This document shows positions 17,452-24,153 of a stretch of 37,956 nt of DNA, piece after piece (the stretch's first letter is position 1; every line of letters begins with the position of its first letter). Position numbers and translations under genes: made by a program. Source of the stretch: a virus; IMG/VR virus record IMGVR_UViG_3300031673_007059, positions 1 through 37,956 of that record, one strand, 5' to 3'. The notes under the pieces are model-generated. The model made no database searches. It saw only the letters and a list, made by a program, of their open reading frames with translations, and had not been told where the DNA came from.

Positions 17452-19452
17452 TTAATAATATAAATTTTCTCTTCTCCATTGTTCATCTTCTTCTCTTTCT
17501 CTTTCTTCTCTTTCTCTTTTCTCCTGTGCATACATATATCTTTCATATTCTTCTTGCGCGATTTCAGAATCACATCGTGCGCACAAAACAAAACGAACTT
17601 TATCACTAGATGCACCATAATAGTTAAATCCTCTTTTTGCTAATTCAAGTTCGTTTTCTTCGGATAATTCATTATGATCTTCATCTAATAAAGAACCACA
17701 ATTACCACAAACATAAACTATTTTAGGAAGACCAATGTTCATGTCAGATATAGGATCTGAATCTTCTGTAAATTTTTCATTTATAGATTCTTTAATATAT
17801 TTTAAAAATAAACGCCTATGTTTGTTGCTTATCATATAATCAAAGTTACGTTCATAATCTTCTTTTTTGATATTATCTGCAATTCCGTTTTCTAATAGTG
17901 CTTTAAGACATTTATCGTGTTTATGAAGTGCTTTATGTAATATTGCGTATATGTTTTTTTGTATTTTTTCATTGAGGTTGGGTTTTATTTCATAAAGAAG
18001 TTTTATTAAATCATCTCTATCTTGATCTATACAAGTATATATAATATGTTCATATACGTTATAAAAAATATTTTTCTCTCTATTTTCTTTTTTAATGCCG
18101 AGTTCTTGCAAAATACCATTTACACCGCCAATTCCCATATCACGTATAGGATCTGAGTTTTGTATAAACTTTTCGGATATATTTTGTTCTTGAATTTCAT
18201 TGAAAATACCGTGTCTTTTTACTATAGCCTTATAAACATCAACATAATCAGGTTGAAATAATTTATAATTATTCAAAATTCTATCAATTTCAAACTCTCC
18301 GCGAATTGTTCTACGTTTAGCGTTATAATCTTGAAAATCATCTAATGTAGCTTTATCCATTCCGGATTCATCAGAGGCATATCTCATAATTGTATTATCT
18401 AAAATAGCTAAAATCTCCCATGGTTTATGATCTTCTTCAAGCATCCAATTGATAATTTTTTTCCATTCTTTTTCAGAATATAATTCTGCCTCAAATGAAT
18501 AAAATTTTTTTGACACTTGAAATATTTTATTAATAATACCTATTCCCATATCTTCAATAGGATCTGAATCTTCTGTAAATTTTTCAGATAAAATATTTTT
18601 TGCATTTCCTATTTCTTCTTTTGCAGATATTCGCACGCCTTTTTTTAAATTTTGAGCTAATTCAAGCGAACCTACTAAATTTCTGGGATTGAGTTTTTCT
18701 CCATTAATTGTTACATATTTATTTACATAATCTTTAAGAGCATCATAGTAATATGTTTTCATACTTCCTTGAGTATACGTATCATTAGCCATAACAAACA
18801 CTTTTGGAATTTCATCTTTCTTTAATATATAAGCTAAATTTCTATTTAAAAATTCATAGAATTCTTCTTTATTATTAAAATTATTTGGGCCAAATATACC
18901 TATTCCAAGATCTTTTATAGGATCAGAATCTTGAACAAACTTTTCATTAAGGCTTTCTTTAACAACTTTGTTCTTTTTTTCTTTAGCGATATGATCTTTA
19001 AGGATCTTGACTACATCAACGTGTCCATAGTAACTTGCTAATTGTAAAGCCCAATCACCATCTGCATGCACATCTGCTCCAGCATCTAATAAGAGCTTGA
19101 CTATTTCAGTGTGTCCATTTTCACTTGCAAGGTGTAAAGCATAATCACCATCTGCATGCACATCTGCTCCAGCATCTAATAAGAGCTTGACTATTTCAGT
19201 GTGTCCATTTTCACTTGCAAATCGTAAAGCCCTATCACCATCTTCATGCACATCTACTCCAGCATCTAATAGATACTTAACAAATTCAGTTTTTCCGTGT
19301 CTAGCACAAATACATAAAAGATCTTCTTCTATAAATTCTCGACCAATAGATTTTATCCATTCTTTTATTTTATTTATCATGCCAATGCCCATATCAGCTA
19401 TAGGATCTGAATCTTGAACAAACTTTTCATATAAAGATTCTCTAACTCTCAT
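17452..19452 (-). CDS. Polyprotein-like protein with five (L/I)xE-KF-DSDPI-MGIG tags
   Basis: The tag occurs five times. Glu of the E-K-F core is at residues 11, 172, 292, 429 and 561 (numbered from an ATG six bases upstream; the second ATG at 19452 gives the usual MRVRE start). Each Glu has Leu or Ile two residues before it (LYE, LNE, LSE, ISE, INE), and each is followed by xxDSDPIxD(M/L)GIG or a close variant. Between tags lie different units: ankyrin repeats (about 48-155), two unknown 95-115-residue domains, a helical possibly ankyrin-like unit (445-555), and a Cys4 zinc ribbon (CGNC at 584, CARC at 626) with a charged C-terminal coil. Cleavage after each Glu would give five small proteins of about 107-161 residues. 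Tandem fusion without cleavage is the alternative. Confidence 0.8.
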   Translation of the reverse strand: MRVRESLYEKFVQDSDPIADMGIGMINKIKEWIKSIGREFIEEDLLCICARHGKTEFVKYLLDAGVDVHEDGDRALRFASENGHTEIVKLLLDAGADVHADGDYALHLASENGHTEIVKLLLDAGADVHADGDWALQLASYYGHVDVVKILKDHIAKEKKNKVVKESLNEKFVQDSDPIKDLGIGIFGPNNFNNKEEFYEFLNRNLAYILKKDEIPKVFVMANDTYTQGSMKTYYYDALKDYVNKYVTINGEKLNPRNLVGSLELAQNLKKGVRISAKEEIGNAKNILSEKFTEDSDPIEDMGIGIINKIFQVSKKFYSFEAELYSEKEWKKIINWMLEEDHKPWEILAILDNTIMRYASDESGMDKATLDDFQDYNAKRRTIRGEFEIDRILNNYKLFQPDYVDVYKAIVKRHGIFNEIQEQNISEKFIQNSDPIRDMGIGGVNGILQELGIKKENREKNIFYNVYEHIIYTCIDQDRDDLIKLLYEIKPNLNEKIQKNIYAILHKALHKHDKCLKALLENGIADNIKKEDYERNFDYMISNKHRRLFLKYIKESINEKFTEDSDPISDMNIGLPKIVYVCGNCGSLLDEDHNELSEENELELAKRGFNYYGASSDKVRFVLCARCDSEIAQEEYERYMYAQEKREREEREREEDEQWRRENLYY
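19054..19233. repeat. 90-bp near-exact repeat coding for ankyrin units
   Basis: Two adjacent 90-bp copies, nearly identical in DNA, encode 30-residue ankyrin units (ASENGHTEIVKLLLDAGADV). A typical ankyrin unit has 33 residues, so these are short. A third copy is more diverged. Recent local duplication is the simplest explanation. Confidence 0.8.
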
Positions 19453-19466
19453 GAACATCTTATTTG

Positions 19467-19475
19467 TTTTATATA
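19467..19475 (-). promoter_or_regulatory. TATATAAAA box upstream of the polyprotein-like gene
   Basis: On the minus strand TATATAAAA lies 14 bases before the ATG at 19452, the same arrangement as at other tagged genes. Confidence 0.45.
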
Positions 19476-19481
19476 TTTAAG

Positions 19482-19823
19482 TTATTTCTTAAAAATATAT
19501 TTCATCCAAGAGAACCACTTTCTATGTAAAAGATAATCTAAATTATCATCATGTTTATATGCTTCTCTTTCAAACGAAAGATTAATATACGTTTTATACC
19601 AAGACCAATAATAAAGAAATTTTATTAAAAATTCTATCAGATACCATAGATAAAAGAAGATTATCAACATTTCCATTTGTTGGTGCCAATGAATAGATTC
19701 ATGATTAACTCTACGTTCATCATTAAAATATTCTTCTTTTCTAAAATATATTGCAATGGGAGCTAAAGAAATACCAGAAATGGGAAATAAAGATAGAAAC
19801 CAACCCATTTTACGTATCTTCAT
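19482..19823 (-). CDS. Membrane protein with HESIH (HExxH) motif (113 aa)
   Basis: The ATG at 19823 (MKIRKMGWFLSLFPISG) is preferred because a longer frame would run into the Gly tRNA at 19840-19915. The sequence VNHESIHWHQQMEMLIIFF contains an HExxH zinc-protease-type signature followed by a hydrophobic helix (FFYLWYLIEFLIKFLYYW), and another hydrophobic segment lies at the N-terminus. Small proteins with NHExIHxxQQ motifs occur in Bacteroidetes and their phages and are usually unassigned. A membrane-bound metallopeptidase is possible, but no third zinc ligand is certain. Confidence 0.6.
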   Translation of the reverse strand: MKIRKMGWFLSLFPISGISLAPIAIYFRKEEYFNDERRVNHESIHWHQQMEMLIIFFYLWYLIEFLIKFLYYWSWYKTYINLSFEREAYKHDDNLDYLLHRKWFSWMKYIFKK

Positions 19824-19839
19824 AATATAGAAGTAATTT

Positions 19840-19915
19840 TGGAGCGGTATCCCGAATTCGAATCGAGACCTCAACCTTGGAAGGGTCATATGCTACCGTT
19901 GAACACCAATACCGC
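19840..19915 (-). tRNA. tRNA-Gly(TCC)
   Basis: Acceptor GCGGTAT/ATACCGC pairs fully, the anticodon loop is CTTCCAA in stem TGACC/GGTTG, the T-loop is TTCGAAT, and TCCA is encoded at the 3' end. This is a regular cloverleaf. Confidence 0.9.
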
Positions 19916-19922
19916 AAAATTA

Positions 19923-19996
19923 GAGCGCCACAGGGTAATCGAAACCCCATCTGAGCCTTGGCAAGGCCCTATAATACCATTTATACCAATGGCGCT
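19923..19996 (-). tRNA. tRNA-Gly(GCC)
   Basis: Acceptor AGCGCCA/TGGCGCT is perfect, the anticodon loop is TTGCCAA (anticodon GCC) in stem GGGCC/GGCTC, and the T-loop is TTCGATT. One extra base lies between the T-stem and the acceptor. No CCA is encoded. Confidence 0.85.
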
Positions 19997-20014
19997 AATA
20001 TATTTTATATATCA

Positions 20015-20236
20015 TTATTTCCATCGAGTTTTTCTTTGAGACTTCCAATTTCTTTCTCTAACTCGATTTGGTTTACATTTAAGATGTTTATGTTTTCTAC
20101 AATGATTAAACATTGGACAAATTAAACACCTGTCATTATAAGGATCATCATCTACAATAGTAAGTATCTTATACTCTCTTCTATTCGTAGTTTTCTCGAT
20201 TATTTGAGATTTCTTAAGAAAATGAATTCTTTTCAT
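20015..20236 (-). CDS. Small basic Cys/His protein (73 aa)
   Basis: The ATG at 20236 overlaps the stop of the upstream gene (ATGA). The protein has CLICPMFNHCRKHKHLKC, a Cys/His cluster suited to binding one zinc ion, and a basic C-terminus (RERNWKSQRKTRWK). The upstream 57-residue gene has the same plan (Cys cluster, then RSWKDTAKNRKQW), so the two look like diverged paralogues. Nucleic-acid binding is a guess from charge and zinc ligands. Confidence 0.6.
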   Translation of the reverse strand: MKRIHFLKKSQIIEKTTNRREYKILTIVDDDPYNDRCLICPMFNHCRKHKHLKCKPNRVRERNWKSQRKTRWK

Positions 20237-20406
20237 GACCACTGCTTACGATTTTTTGCAGTGTCTTTCCAAGAACGTCTTTTCTTAAACCAACTGTTGC
20301 ATCCTCTATGTGGAGCGCAACGAGGGCAACTTATAAGTTTCAATAGCTCAAATCGAGTATGTTTATACACTCTTCGATTAAGGGTGTTACGATAATTTTC
20401 TTTCAT
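20233..20406 (-). CDS. Small Cys/His protein, likely paralogue of the next gene (57 aa)
   Basis: An ATG at 20406 opens a 57-codon frame with LISCPRCAPHRGCNSW (possible zinc ligands) and a basic C-terminus RSWKDTAKNRKQWS. It is coupled to the following gene through an ATGA overlap. A long palindromic hairpin lies directly before its start codon. Confidence 0.55.
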   Translation of the reverse strand: MKENYRNTLNRRVYKHTRFELLKLISCPRCAPHRGCNSWFKKRRSWKDTAKNRKQWS

Positions 20407-20407
20407 A

Positions 20408-20444
20408 ATGGTCTTTATTTTAGGTTACGTAACCTAAAGACCAT
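20408..20444 (-). promoter_or_regulatory. Long palindromic hairpin before the 20406 gene
   Basis: ATGGTCTTT/AAAGACCAT arms enclose the palindrome AGGTTACGTAACCT with a small asymmetric loop. It ends at the base before the start codon, so it may hide the start region, act as a protein operator, or terminate upstream transcription. There is no U-tract, which argues against a plain terminator. Confidence 0.5.
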
Positions 20445-20486
20445 CAAGTATTTTAGTATGTTTCATTTTTATATTATTAACCTAAA

Positions 20487-20723
20487 TTAATTTTGTAATT
20501 CATCTTCAGTAGGATCGTATTGTTCATCATCGGTACCCCATACTGTATTATTTATTTCTTTTGTTAGATTCTGTTTTTCACTTCGTTTTAAAGAACGATA
20601 AGAGCGCTTAATTCCTTCAACAAATCTTTTACGAGATTTCGTATCATCGAAATCTGATTTCATACCCTCTCGTTTTTCGCGTTTAAGATCTTTTCTTTTC
20701 TGTTTATAGTTCTTTGCTTTCAT
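20487..20723 (-). CDS. Small, highly basic protein (78 aa)
   Basis: MKAKNYKQKRKDLKREKREG at the N-terminus is extremely Lys/Arg-rich, while the C-terminus is acidic (DDEQYDPTEDELQ). The ATG at 20723 is preferred; an upstream ATG at 20732 lies in the same frame. No family is recognised. It overlaps the 3' end of the upstream 53-residue gene. Confidence 0.5.
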   Translation of the reverse strand: MKAKNYKQKRKDLKREKREGMKSDFDDTKSRKRFVEGIKRSYRSLKRSEKQNLTKEINNTVWGTDDEQYDPTEDELQN

Positions 20724-20865
20724 CCAAATCATCTTTGCTTATTTCTTCCGATAATTCCCATGCGTGTCTCAGATAATGTATATATGTTTTATGTATTTTA
20801 GATTTACGATATCCAGTAAGATATAAAAGCATCATAAAATTATTAATAATCTTTAGAAGTTTCAT
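20704..20865 (-). CDS. Small hypothetical protein (53 aa)
   Basis: The frame MKLLKIINNFMMLLYLTGYR...KDDLDESKEL begins two bases before the stop region of the RNA ligase gene and overlaps the next gene by about 20 bases, as is common in compact phage operons. It has an amphipathic or hydrophobic N-terminus. Function unknown. Confidence 0.45.
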   Translation of the reverse strand: MKLLKIINNFMMLLYLTGYRKSKIHKTYIHYLRHAWELSEEISKDDLDESKEL

Positions 20866-20866
20866 T

Positions 20867-21499
20867 TTATTCTATATTATTATTTTCACCATATAATTCT
20901 CTGACTTTATTAAGCCATTCTTGAGTTTTAACTTTAACCATAAAAACTTTATTTTCTTTTGTTCCCTTAAATACTACTCCTTCTTTTAATTTATATTCAT
21001 TAGATATCACGTTATTAATTATTTTTCTATCTAAAAATCCCTGATAAATAACTCTTGGAATATCTAAATGTTCAAAGGTATCAATAAAATCTCCCGGTTT
21101 AAGAAAATCTTTTTTGTACAAGAACATATCAAAAATAATCAAATCAAGTTCTTCATTCCAATTATGCTGTCCGGCAAAAGAATTTTTTCCAAAAAACTCT
21201 CCATATACAGTTATAATATCTATTCCTTTAAATATTTTATTTTCACGAAATATTTTATTTAAATGTTCTGAATATTTTTCTTCGAAAATATCAATTGCTT
21301 TACAAAAAGGATTTGAAGCATGTTTAATCATTTCTGTACGAGTTCCGAATTTTTTAAATCCATTTGTAAAATGACTTTTTTTCGAAAGTTTTTGATTCCA
21401 TTCAGCACGAAAATTAGATCCATCAATTTTATCGAATCCATATACATACTGACCTATATAATCATTTATATTTTTTTCTATAGAATGATAAGATTTCAC
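20867..21499 (-). CDS. RNA ligase, Rnl2-type nucleotidyltransferase (210 aa)
   Basis: Nucleotidyltransferase motifs occur in order: motif I FDKIDGSNFR (catalytic Lys24), motif III VYGEFFG, motif IIIa LIIFDMFL, motif IV KEGVVFKG and motif V VKVKTQEW. KxDGSN in place of KxDG-R is typical of Rnl2-like RNA ligases, which seal 3'-OH/5'-phosphate breaks in duplexed RNA. At 210 residues it has only the adenylation core and lacks the C-terminal domain of T4 Rnl2 (334 residues). The GTG start overlaps the upstream stop (GTGA). It lies on the same strand as the tRNA array about 1.2 kb away, so tRNA repair or maturation is a reasonable but unproven role. Confidence 0.85.
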   Translation of the reverse strand: MKSYHSIEKNINDYIGQYVYGFDKIDGSNFRAEWNQKLSKKSHFTNGFKKFGTRTEMIKHASNPFCKAIDIFEEKYSEHLNKIFRENKIFKGIDIITVYGEFFGKNSFAGQHNWNEELDLIIFDMFLYKKDFLKPGDFIDTFEHLDIPRVIYQGFLDRKIINNVISNEYKLKEGVVFKGTKENKVFMVKVKTQEWLNKVRELYGENNNIE

Positions 21500-21801
21500 G
21501 TTATTTTTCTTTCTGCTCTACTTAAAATTTTTTGATAACGTTCAATACGTTTAGTCTTAAAATCTACGTCTATTTGGATTTTTTGTATTTTTTCTTTTAA
21601 CCATTTAACCGGAGGAGATAAAACTTCTTTATATCCACAAGAATAATGAGTATTTAATCCTCCGCTACGCGTTTTTGCCCAGTGTGCGCAATATTCTTTT
21701 ATATGTTCATCTGTTTCGTATTCTTCATCACTGAATTCAAAAAAATCTTCAGAATAAATTTGAGCTGAACCGCTTTTCTTCCAAAATCTAAACCATGCCA
21801 T
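21496..21801 (-). CDS. Hypothetical protein coupled to RNA ligase (101 aa)
   Basis: The protein begins MAWFRFWKKSGSAQIYSEDF, has an acidic middle with Cys/His residues (IKEYCAHWAKTRSGGLNTHY then SCGY), and a C-terminal coiled-coil-like helix (WLKEKIQKIQIDVDFKTKRI). Its TGA overlaps the GTG of the RNA ligase gene, so the two are co-translated. Not recognised. Confidence 0.6.
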   Translation of the reverse strand: MAWFRFWKKSGSAQIYSEDFFEFSDEEYETDEHIKEYCAHWAKTRSGGLNTHYSCGYKEVLSPPVKWLKEKIQKIQIDVDFKTKRIERYQKILSRAERKIT

Positions 21802-21812
21802 AATAATAAATT

Positions 21813-22577
21813 TTATTTTAATAATTTCATTAAAAGAGTGTCTTTTTCTTGTTTTCCTACGAGTGTACTAACATTATCAACGTTTGTAAAAAATGTATCA
21901 CCTTGATTGAATCTCATGAGTTCATTCCAATTAATGCTTTCTAACCATTTTTCAAAATACTTATTATATTTATATTCTTCAACAATTTCAATAGTTATCC
22001 AATTTTTAAAAGCTTTAAATGTTTCAGGCATAATTCCTACAAAATCGGTTAATTCTCCAAATTTTGTATCAACTTCATATTCAGCTAATAAATTGTCTTT
22101 TTCATCAAAAAGAGATATTATATCAATAAATTTATTTAACAGAATTATTTCTTCATTCTCTCCTATTTTATAGTTTCTGCTTCCTGTAGTATAATCAGCA
22201 TATTTTAATTTTATTCCTTTCCATCTAAGATATTCATCAATTCTAGAATAATATCCATAACATCCTATTCCTGCAAATAAATTAGAATTACATTTTGAAT
22301 TTTTATCATATGTAGATGCATCTACGAATACGAATATAGAATTTTGTAATGAATGACGAATAGCAGTAATATTTAAACCAGCTATGTGAAGATTTCCGTT
22401 GTTTATTTGTGCTATTACAGGTTTAACAAATCCGGTTCCATCATTCCACATTTTAGTAGAATCAATATATGCCCAATTTTTATATATCGTTAAAGATGCA
22501 ATTTTATTTTTAATAACTCCATTACAAGATTTTCCTTTTTTGTCTATTGCTAATAAATCCCAATTTGAAAGTGCCAT
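21813..22577 (-). CDS. Hypothetical protein (254 aa)
   Basis: A well-formed 254-residue frame starts MALSNWDLLAIDKKGKSCNG. The N-terminal half has beta-rich, repetitive short strands (IASLTIYKNWAYI, PVIAQINNGNLHIAGLNI, SIFVFVDASTYD); the C-terminal half is more helical and acidic. No domain is recognised. It is the first gene of the RNA ligase operon and is preceded by two promoter-like boxes. Confidence 0.65.
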   Translation of the reverse strand: MALSNWDLLAIDKKGKSCNGVIKNKIASLTIYKNWAYIDSTKMWNDGTGFVKPVIAQINNGNLHIAGLNITAIRHSLQNSIFVFVDASTYDKNSKCNSNLFAGIGCYGYYSRIDEYLRWKGIKLKYADYTTGSRNYKIGENEEIILLNKFIDIISLFDEKDNLLAEYEVDTKFGELTDFVGIMPETFKAFKNWITIEIVEEYKYNKYFEKWLESINWNELMRFNQGDTFFTNVDNVSTLVGKQEKDTLLMKLLK

Positions 22578-22605
22578 ATTTTTATGTGGTTAATTAATAA
22601 TTATA

Positions 22606-22613
22606 CAAATATA
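22606..22613 (-). promoter_or_regulatory. Bacteroidetes-like -7 box (TATATTTG)
   Basis: TATATTTG on the minus strand fits the Bacteroidetes sigma -7 consensus TAnnTTTG and lies 28 bases before the ATG at 22577. Similar boxes occur at 23586, 31499, 31780 and (as TATATTTA) 33949. A second, TATATAAAT, box lies upstream at 22639-22647. Confidence 0.45.
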
Positions 22614-22670
22614 ACAAAAATATCTATCAAGAAAAAATATTTATATATTTATTTTATTATAAATATTTAG

Positions 22671-22744
22671 TGACCCGAGAGAGGCTCGAACTCTCAACTT
22701 ACAGCTTAGAAGGCTGTTACTCTATCCAATTGAGTTACCGGGCC
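22671..22744 (-). tRNA. tRNA-Arg(TCT)
   Basis: Acceptor GGCCCGG/TCGGGTC pairs with two wobbles, the anticodon loop is CTTCTAA in stem ACAGC/GCTGT, and the T-loop is TTCGAGC. Regular cloverleaf without encoded CCA. It is the 3'-most gene of the minus-strand array. Confidence 0.88.
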
Positions 22745-22751
22745 AAATTTG

Positions 22752-22831
22752 AACCTCGTATGGGATTCGAACCCATCTTTACAGCTCCTTCTACGAATTC
22801 CAGTTTAGAAGACTGGTACGGCTACCGAGGC
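22752..22831 (-). tRNA. Atypical tRNA-Arg(TCT), apparent D-arm loss and 23-nt variable region
   Basis: The anticodon stem-loop CCAGT-CTTCTAA-ACTGG and T-arm ATGGG-TTCGAAT-CCCAT are perfect. Only eight bases (TAGCCGTA) separate acceptor and anticodon stems, leaving no room for a normal D-arm, while the variable region is 23 nt. The acceptor pairs in 6 of 7 positions (one G-U). It may be a functional truncated tRNA or a pseudogene. Confidence 0.6.
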
Positions 22832-22844
22832 ATATGTTAGTATC

Positions 22845-22918
22845 ACGAATGATACTTTTTGTATCATAAAGAATTCATTAAGCTGCTCAAGCAGTTTAAT
22901 GTATCATATATGATACAA
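22845..22918 (-). ncRNA. Inter-tRNA hairpin cluster
   Basis: Between two tRNAs the sequence GTATCA/TGATAC recurs four times in alternating orientation and can form competing hairpins, one closed by a TTCG loop. A strong hairpin CATTAA-A-CTGC-TTGA-GCAG-C-TTAATG lies in the middle. No coding frame is present. It may be a processing or spacer structure. Confidence 0.4.
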
Positions 22919-22923
22919 TTTTG

Positions 22924-22995
22924 TACCCCCGAGAGGATTCGAACCCCCATCTCAAGATCCGTAGTCTTGTGTTCTATCCATTGAACTACAAGGGC
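22924..22995 (-). tRNA. tRNA-Arg(ACG)
   Basis: Anticodon loop CTACGGA in stem CAAGA/TCTTG gives anticodon ACG; the acceptor GCCCTTG/CGGGGGT pairs with wobbles, and the T-loop is TTCGAAT. Regular cloverleaf. Confidence 0.88.
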
Positions 22996-23001
22996 ATTTT
23001 G

Positions 23002-23085
23002 GGTGGAAGGCGAGAGTCGAACTCGTATGCTCATTAGAGCCTTGATTCACAGTCAAGTCGGGTGCCTTTACCGGTTACAACCACC
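23002..23085 (-). tRNA. tRNA-His(GTG) with extra variable-arm hairpin
   Basis: Anticodon loop CTGTGAA in stem CTTGA/TCAAG gives GTG. The extra 5' G opposite C73 is the histidine identity signature. The variable region holds an additional hairpin GCTC-TAAT-GAGC, which class I tRNAs such as tRNA-His do not normally have. The acceptor has two T-T mismatches. Confidence 0.75.
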
Positions 23086-23090
23086 ATATT

Positions 23091-23270
23091 CTATTGTGTT
23101 TTCAAAAAACGTATTTTAATCTCTTTTCCTTCTTCAGTTTTAGATTTAATGTATATAAAAGCTTCTTCTTTTTCAATACTTTCATATACTGCACTATTTT
23201 CCATGTTAATAACTATTTCACCGTTCAATTCTACAGCCGCTTTAACTTTTTCAGACAATTTTAGTTCCAT
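23091..23270 (-). CDS. Small hypothetical protein (59 aa)
   Basis: MELKLSEKVKAAVELNGEIV and following residues form a compact charged alpha/beta-like protein. It overlaps the stop of the upstream gene by one base (TAATG), one of three coupled small genes lying within the tRNA array. Confidence 0.5.
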   Translation of the reverse strand: MELKLSEKVKAAVELNGEIVINMENSAVYESIEKEEAFIYIKSKTEEGKEIKIRFLKTQ

Positions 23271-23449
23271 TATTTTTTTCTGTTTTCTTTTAAGAATTTT
23301 TTTAATTTTTTCTCATTTTTTAATAACTTATTTGCTTTTAACGTTATTTTATGAATAGCTTTCTTATTAGTTAATATTTCTAAAAGACCTTTCAAAAATA
23401 AAATTTCTCCATCTTTTGATAATTTTTTCATAACTTTATTTATCTTCAT
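23270..23449 (-). CDS. Small, Lys-rich protein (59 aa)
   Basis: MKINKVMKKLSKDGEILFLK begins a very basic, helical 59-residue protein ending KKFLKENRKK. It overlaps both neighbours, which supports translation. Function unknown. Confidence 0.5.
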   Translation of the reverse strand: MKINKVMKKLSKDGEILFLKGLLEILTNKKAIHKITLKANKLLKNEKKLKKFLKENRKK

Positions 23450-23567
23450 TTTTTACTTGTTCTTGAGCTTTCTTAATATTTTCTTGTTCAAGAAGATAAT
23501 CAGCAATAATTTTTTGATTTTTCTTAAATCTTCTAAGCGCTCTATCAAATTTTCTTTTCGAAATCAT
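23436..23567 (-). CDS. Small basic helical protein (43 aa)
   Basis: MISKRKFDRALRRFKKNQKI and the following residues form a short charged helix. It is the first of three overlapping small genes; a TATATTTG box lies 19 bases upstream of its start, supporting its expression. Confidence 0.45.
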   Translation of the reverse strand: MISKRKFDRALRRFKKNQKIIADYLLEQENIKKAQEQVKNEDK

Positions 23568-23585
23568 GGTATATTTATATTTATA

Positions 23586-23593
23586 CAAATATA
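23586..23593 (-). promoter_or_regulatory. Bacteroidetes-like -7 box (TATATTTG)
   Basis: TATATTTG lies upstream of the three-gene mini-operon, preceded by ATTTGTCAAGTATTTTGAT, which may contain a TTG-type -33 element. The spacing is shorter than usual. Confidence 0.4.
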
Positions 23594-23634
23594 ATCAAAA
23601 TACTTGACAAATAAAAATGTTTTGCTATAAATTG

Positions 23635-23716
23635 TACCGACGACAGGATTCGAACCTGTGAGGCTAAAAGCCAAGGGATATGAGCCCTCTCCGATTGACC
23701 ACTCTGACACATCGGT
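23635..23716 (-). tRNA. Class II tRNA with CAT anticodon
   Basis: Acceptor ACCGATG/CGTCGGT, T-arm ACAGG-TTCGAAT-CCTGT, and a long variable arm GGCT-TTT-AGCC are clear. The anticodon loop CTCATAT in stem GAGGG/CCCTT reads CAT. Class II tRNAs are normally Leu, Ser or Tyr, so a Met/Ile2-type anticodon on this body is anomalous. Confidence 0.75.
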
Positions 23717-23720
23717 ATAA

Positions 23721-23767
23721 AAGGCACATTCTAAGCGCCCTGTTCTTATGAGAAGGGGAATGTGCAT
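23721..23767 (-). ncRNA. Inter-tRNA hairpin element
   Basis: An 8-bp closing stem GCACATTC/GAATGTGC encloses CCC...GGG and TTCT-CATA-AGAA pairings. There is no tRNA T-loop. It sits between two tRNA genes with no coding frame. Confidence 0.5.
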
Positions 23768-23772
23768 GTTAG

Positions 23773-23851
<79 letters not shown>

Positions 23852-23855
23852 TATG

Positions 23856-23931
23856 TAGAAGGTGAGGAAGTCGAATCCCCGATCTCTTGTATGTAACACA
23901 AGTGCTTTAAAACCAACTAAGCGAACCTTCC
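23856..23931 (-). tRNA. tRNA-Val(TAC)
   Basis: Anticodon loop GTTACAT in stem CTTGT/ACAAG; acceptor GGAAGGT/ACCTTCT; T-arm GGGGA-TTCGACT-TCCTC. The D-loop is somewhat long. Confidence 0.85.
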
Positions 23932-23933
23932 AT

Positions 23934-24007
23934 TGGTAGCGACTGATGGACTTGAACCACCAACCCTCCCCTTCAACGGGGACACTCTTTCTCTGAGCTA
24001 AGTCGCA
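23934..24007 (-). tRNA. tRNA, isotype unclear (six-base anticodon loop)
   Basis: T-arm GGTGG-TTCAAGT-CCATC, D-stem GCTC/GAGT and encoded CCA support a tRNA. The anticodon arm TCCCC-GTTGAA-GGGGA has a six-base loop, and the D-loop lacks the usual GG. Position 1:72 is a T-T mismatch. TGA, TTG or GAA could be the anticodon depending on register. Confidence 0.65.
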
Positions 24008-24010
24008 GAA

Positions 24011-24043
24011 CATTAAGTCTTATTACGTAATTATTTCTTAATG
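24011..24043 (-). ncRNA. Inter-tRNA hairpin
   Basis: CATTAAG/CTTAATG forms a 7-bp stem with a 19-base loop that itself contains the palindrome ATTACGTAAT. It lies between tRNA genes. Confidence 0.35.
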
Positions 24044-24067
24044 TAAGTACACCTTCCGATGTAAATG

Positions 24068-24153
24068 TGGGTCTACTCGGACTCGAACCGAGATTACACT
24101 TCACGTCTCCACTTTGTAAGAGTGGGATGTTGATCCAATTACACTATAGACCC
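24068..24153 (-). tRNA. tRNA-Val(TAC) with extended variable region
   Basis: Acceptor GGGTCTA/TAGACCC and T-arm CTCGG-TTCGAGT-CCGAG are perfect, and the anticodon loop CTTACAA in stem CCACT/AGTGG gives TAC. The variable region is about 16 nt, far longer than in a normal tRNA-Val. The 5' end overlaps the stop region of the endonuclease gene by ten bases. Confidence 0.75.

Noticed and set aside
19054-19233. CRISPR-like repeat
   Set aside because: The 90-bp repeats are directly adjacent and in frame, encoding ankyrin units; there are no spacers.
23062-23358. Plus-strand frame of 98 codons
   Set aside because: It is opposite two short, coupled minus-strand genes, is Ile/Phe/Ser-rich, and overlaps the tRNA-His gene.
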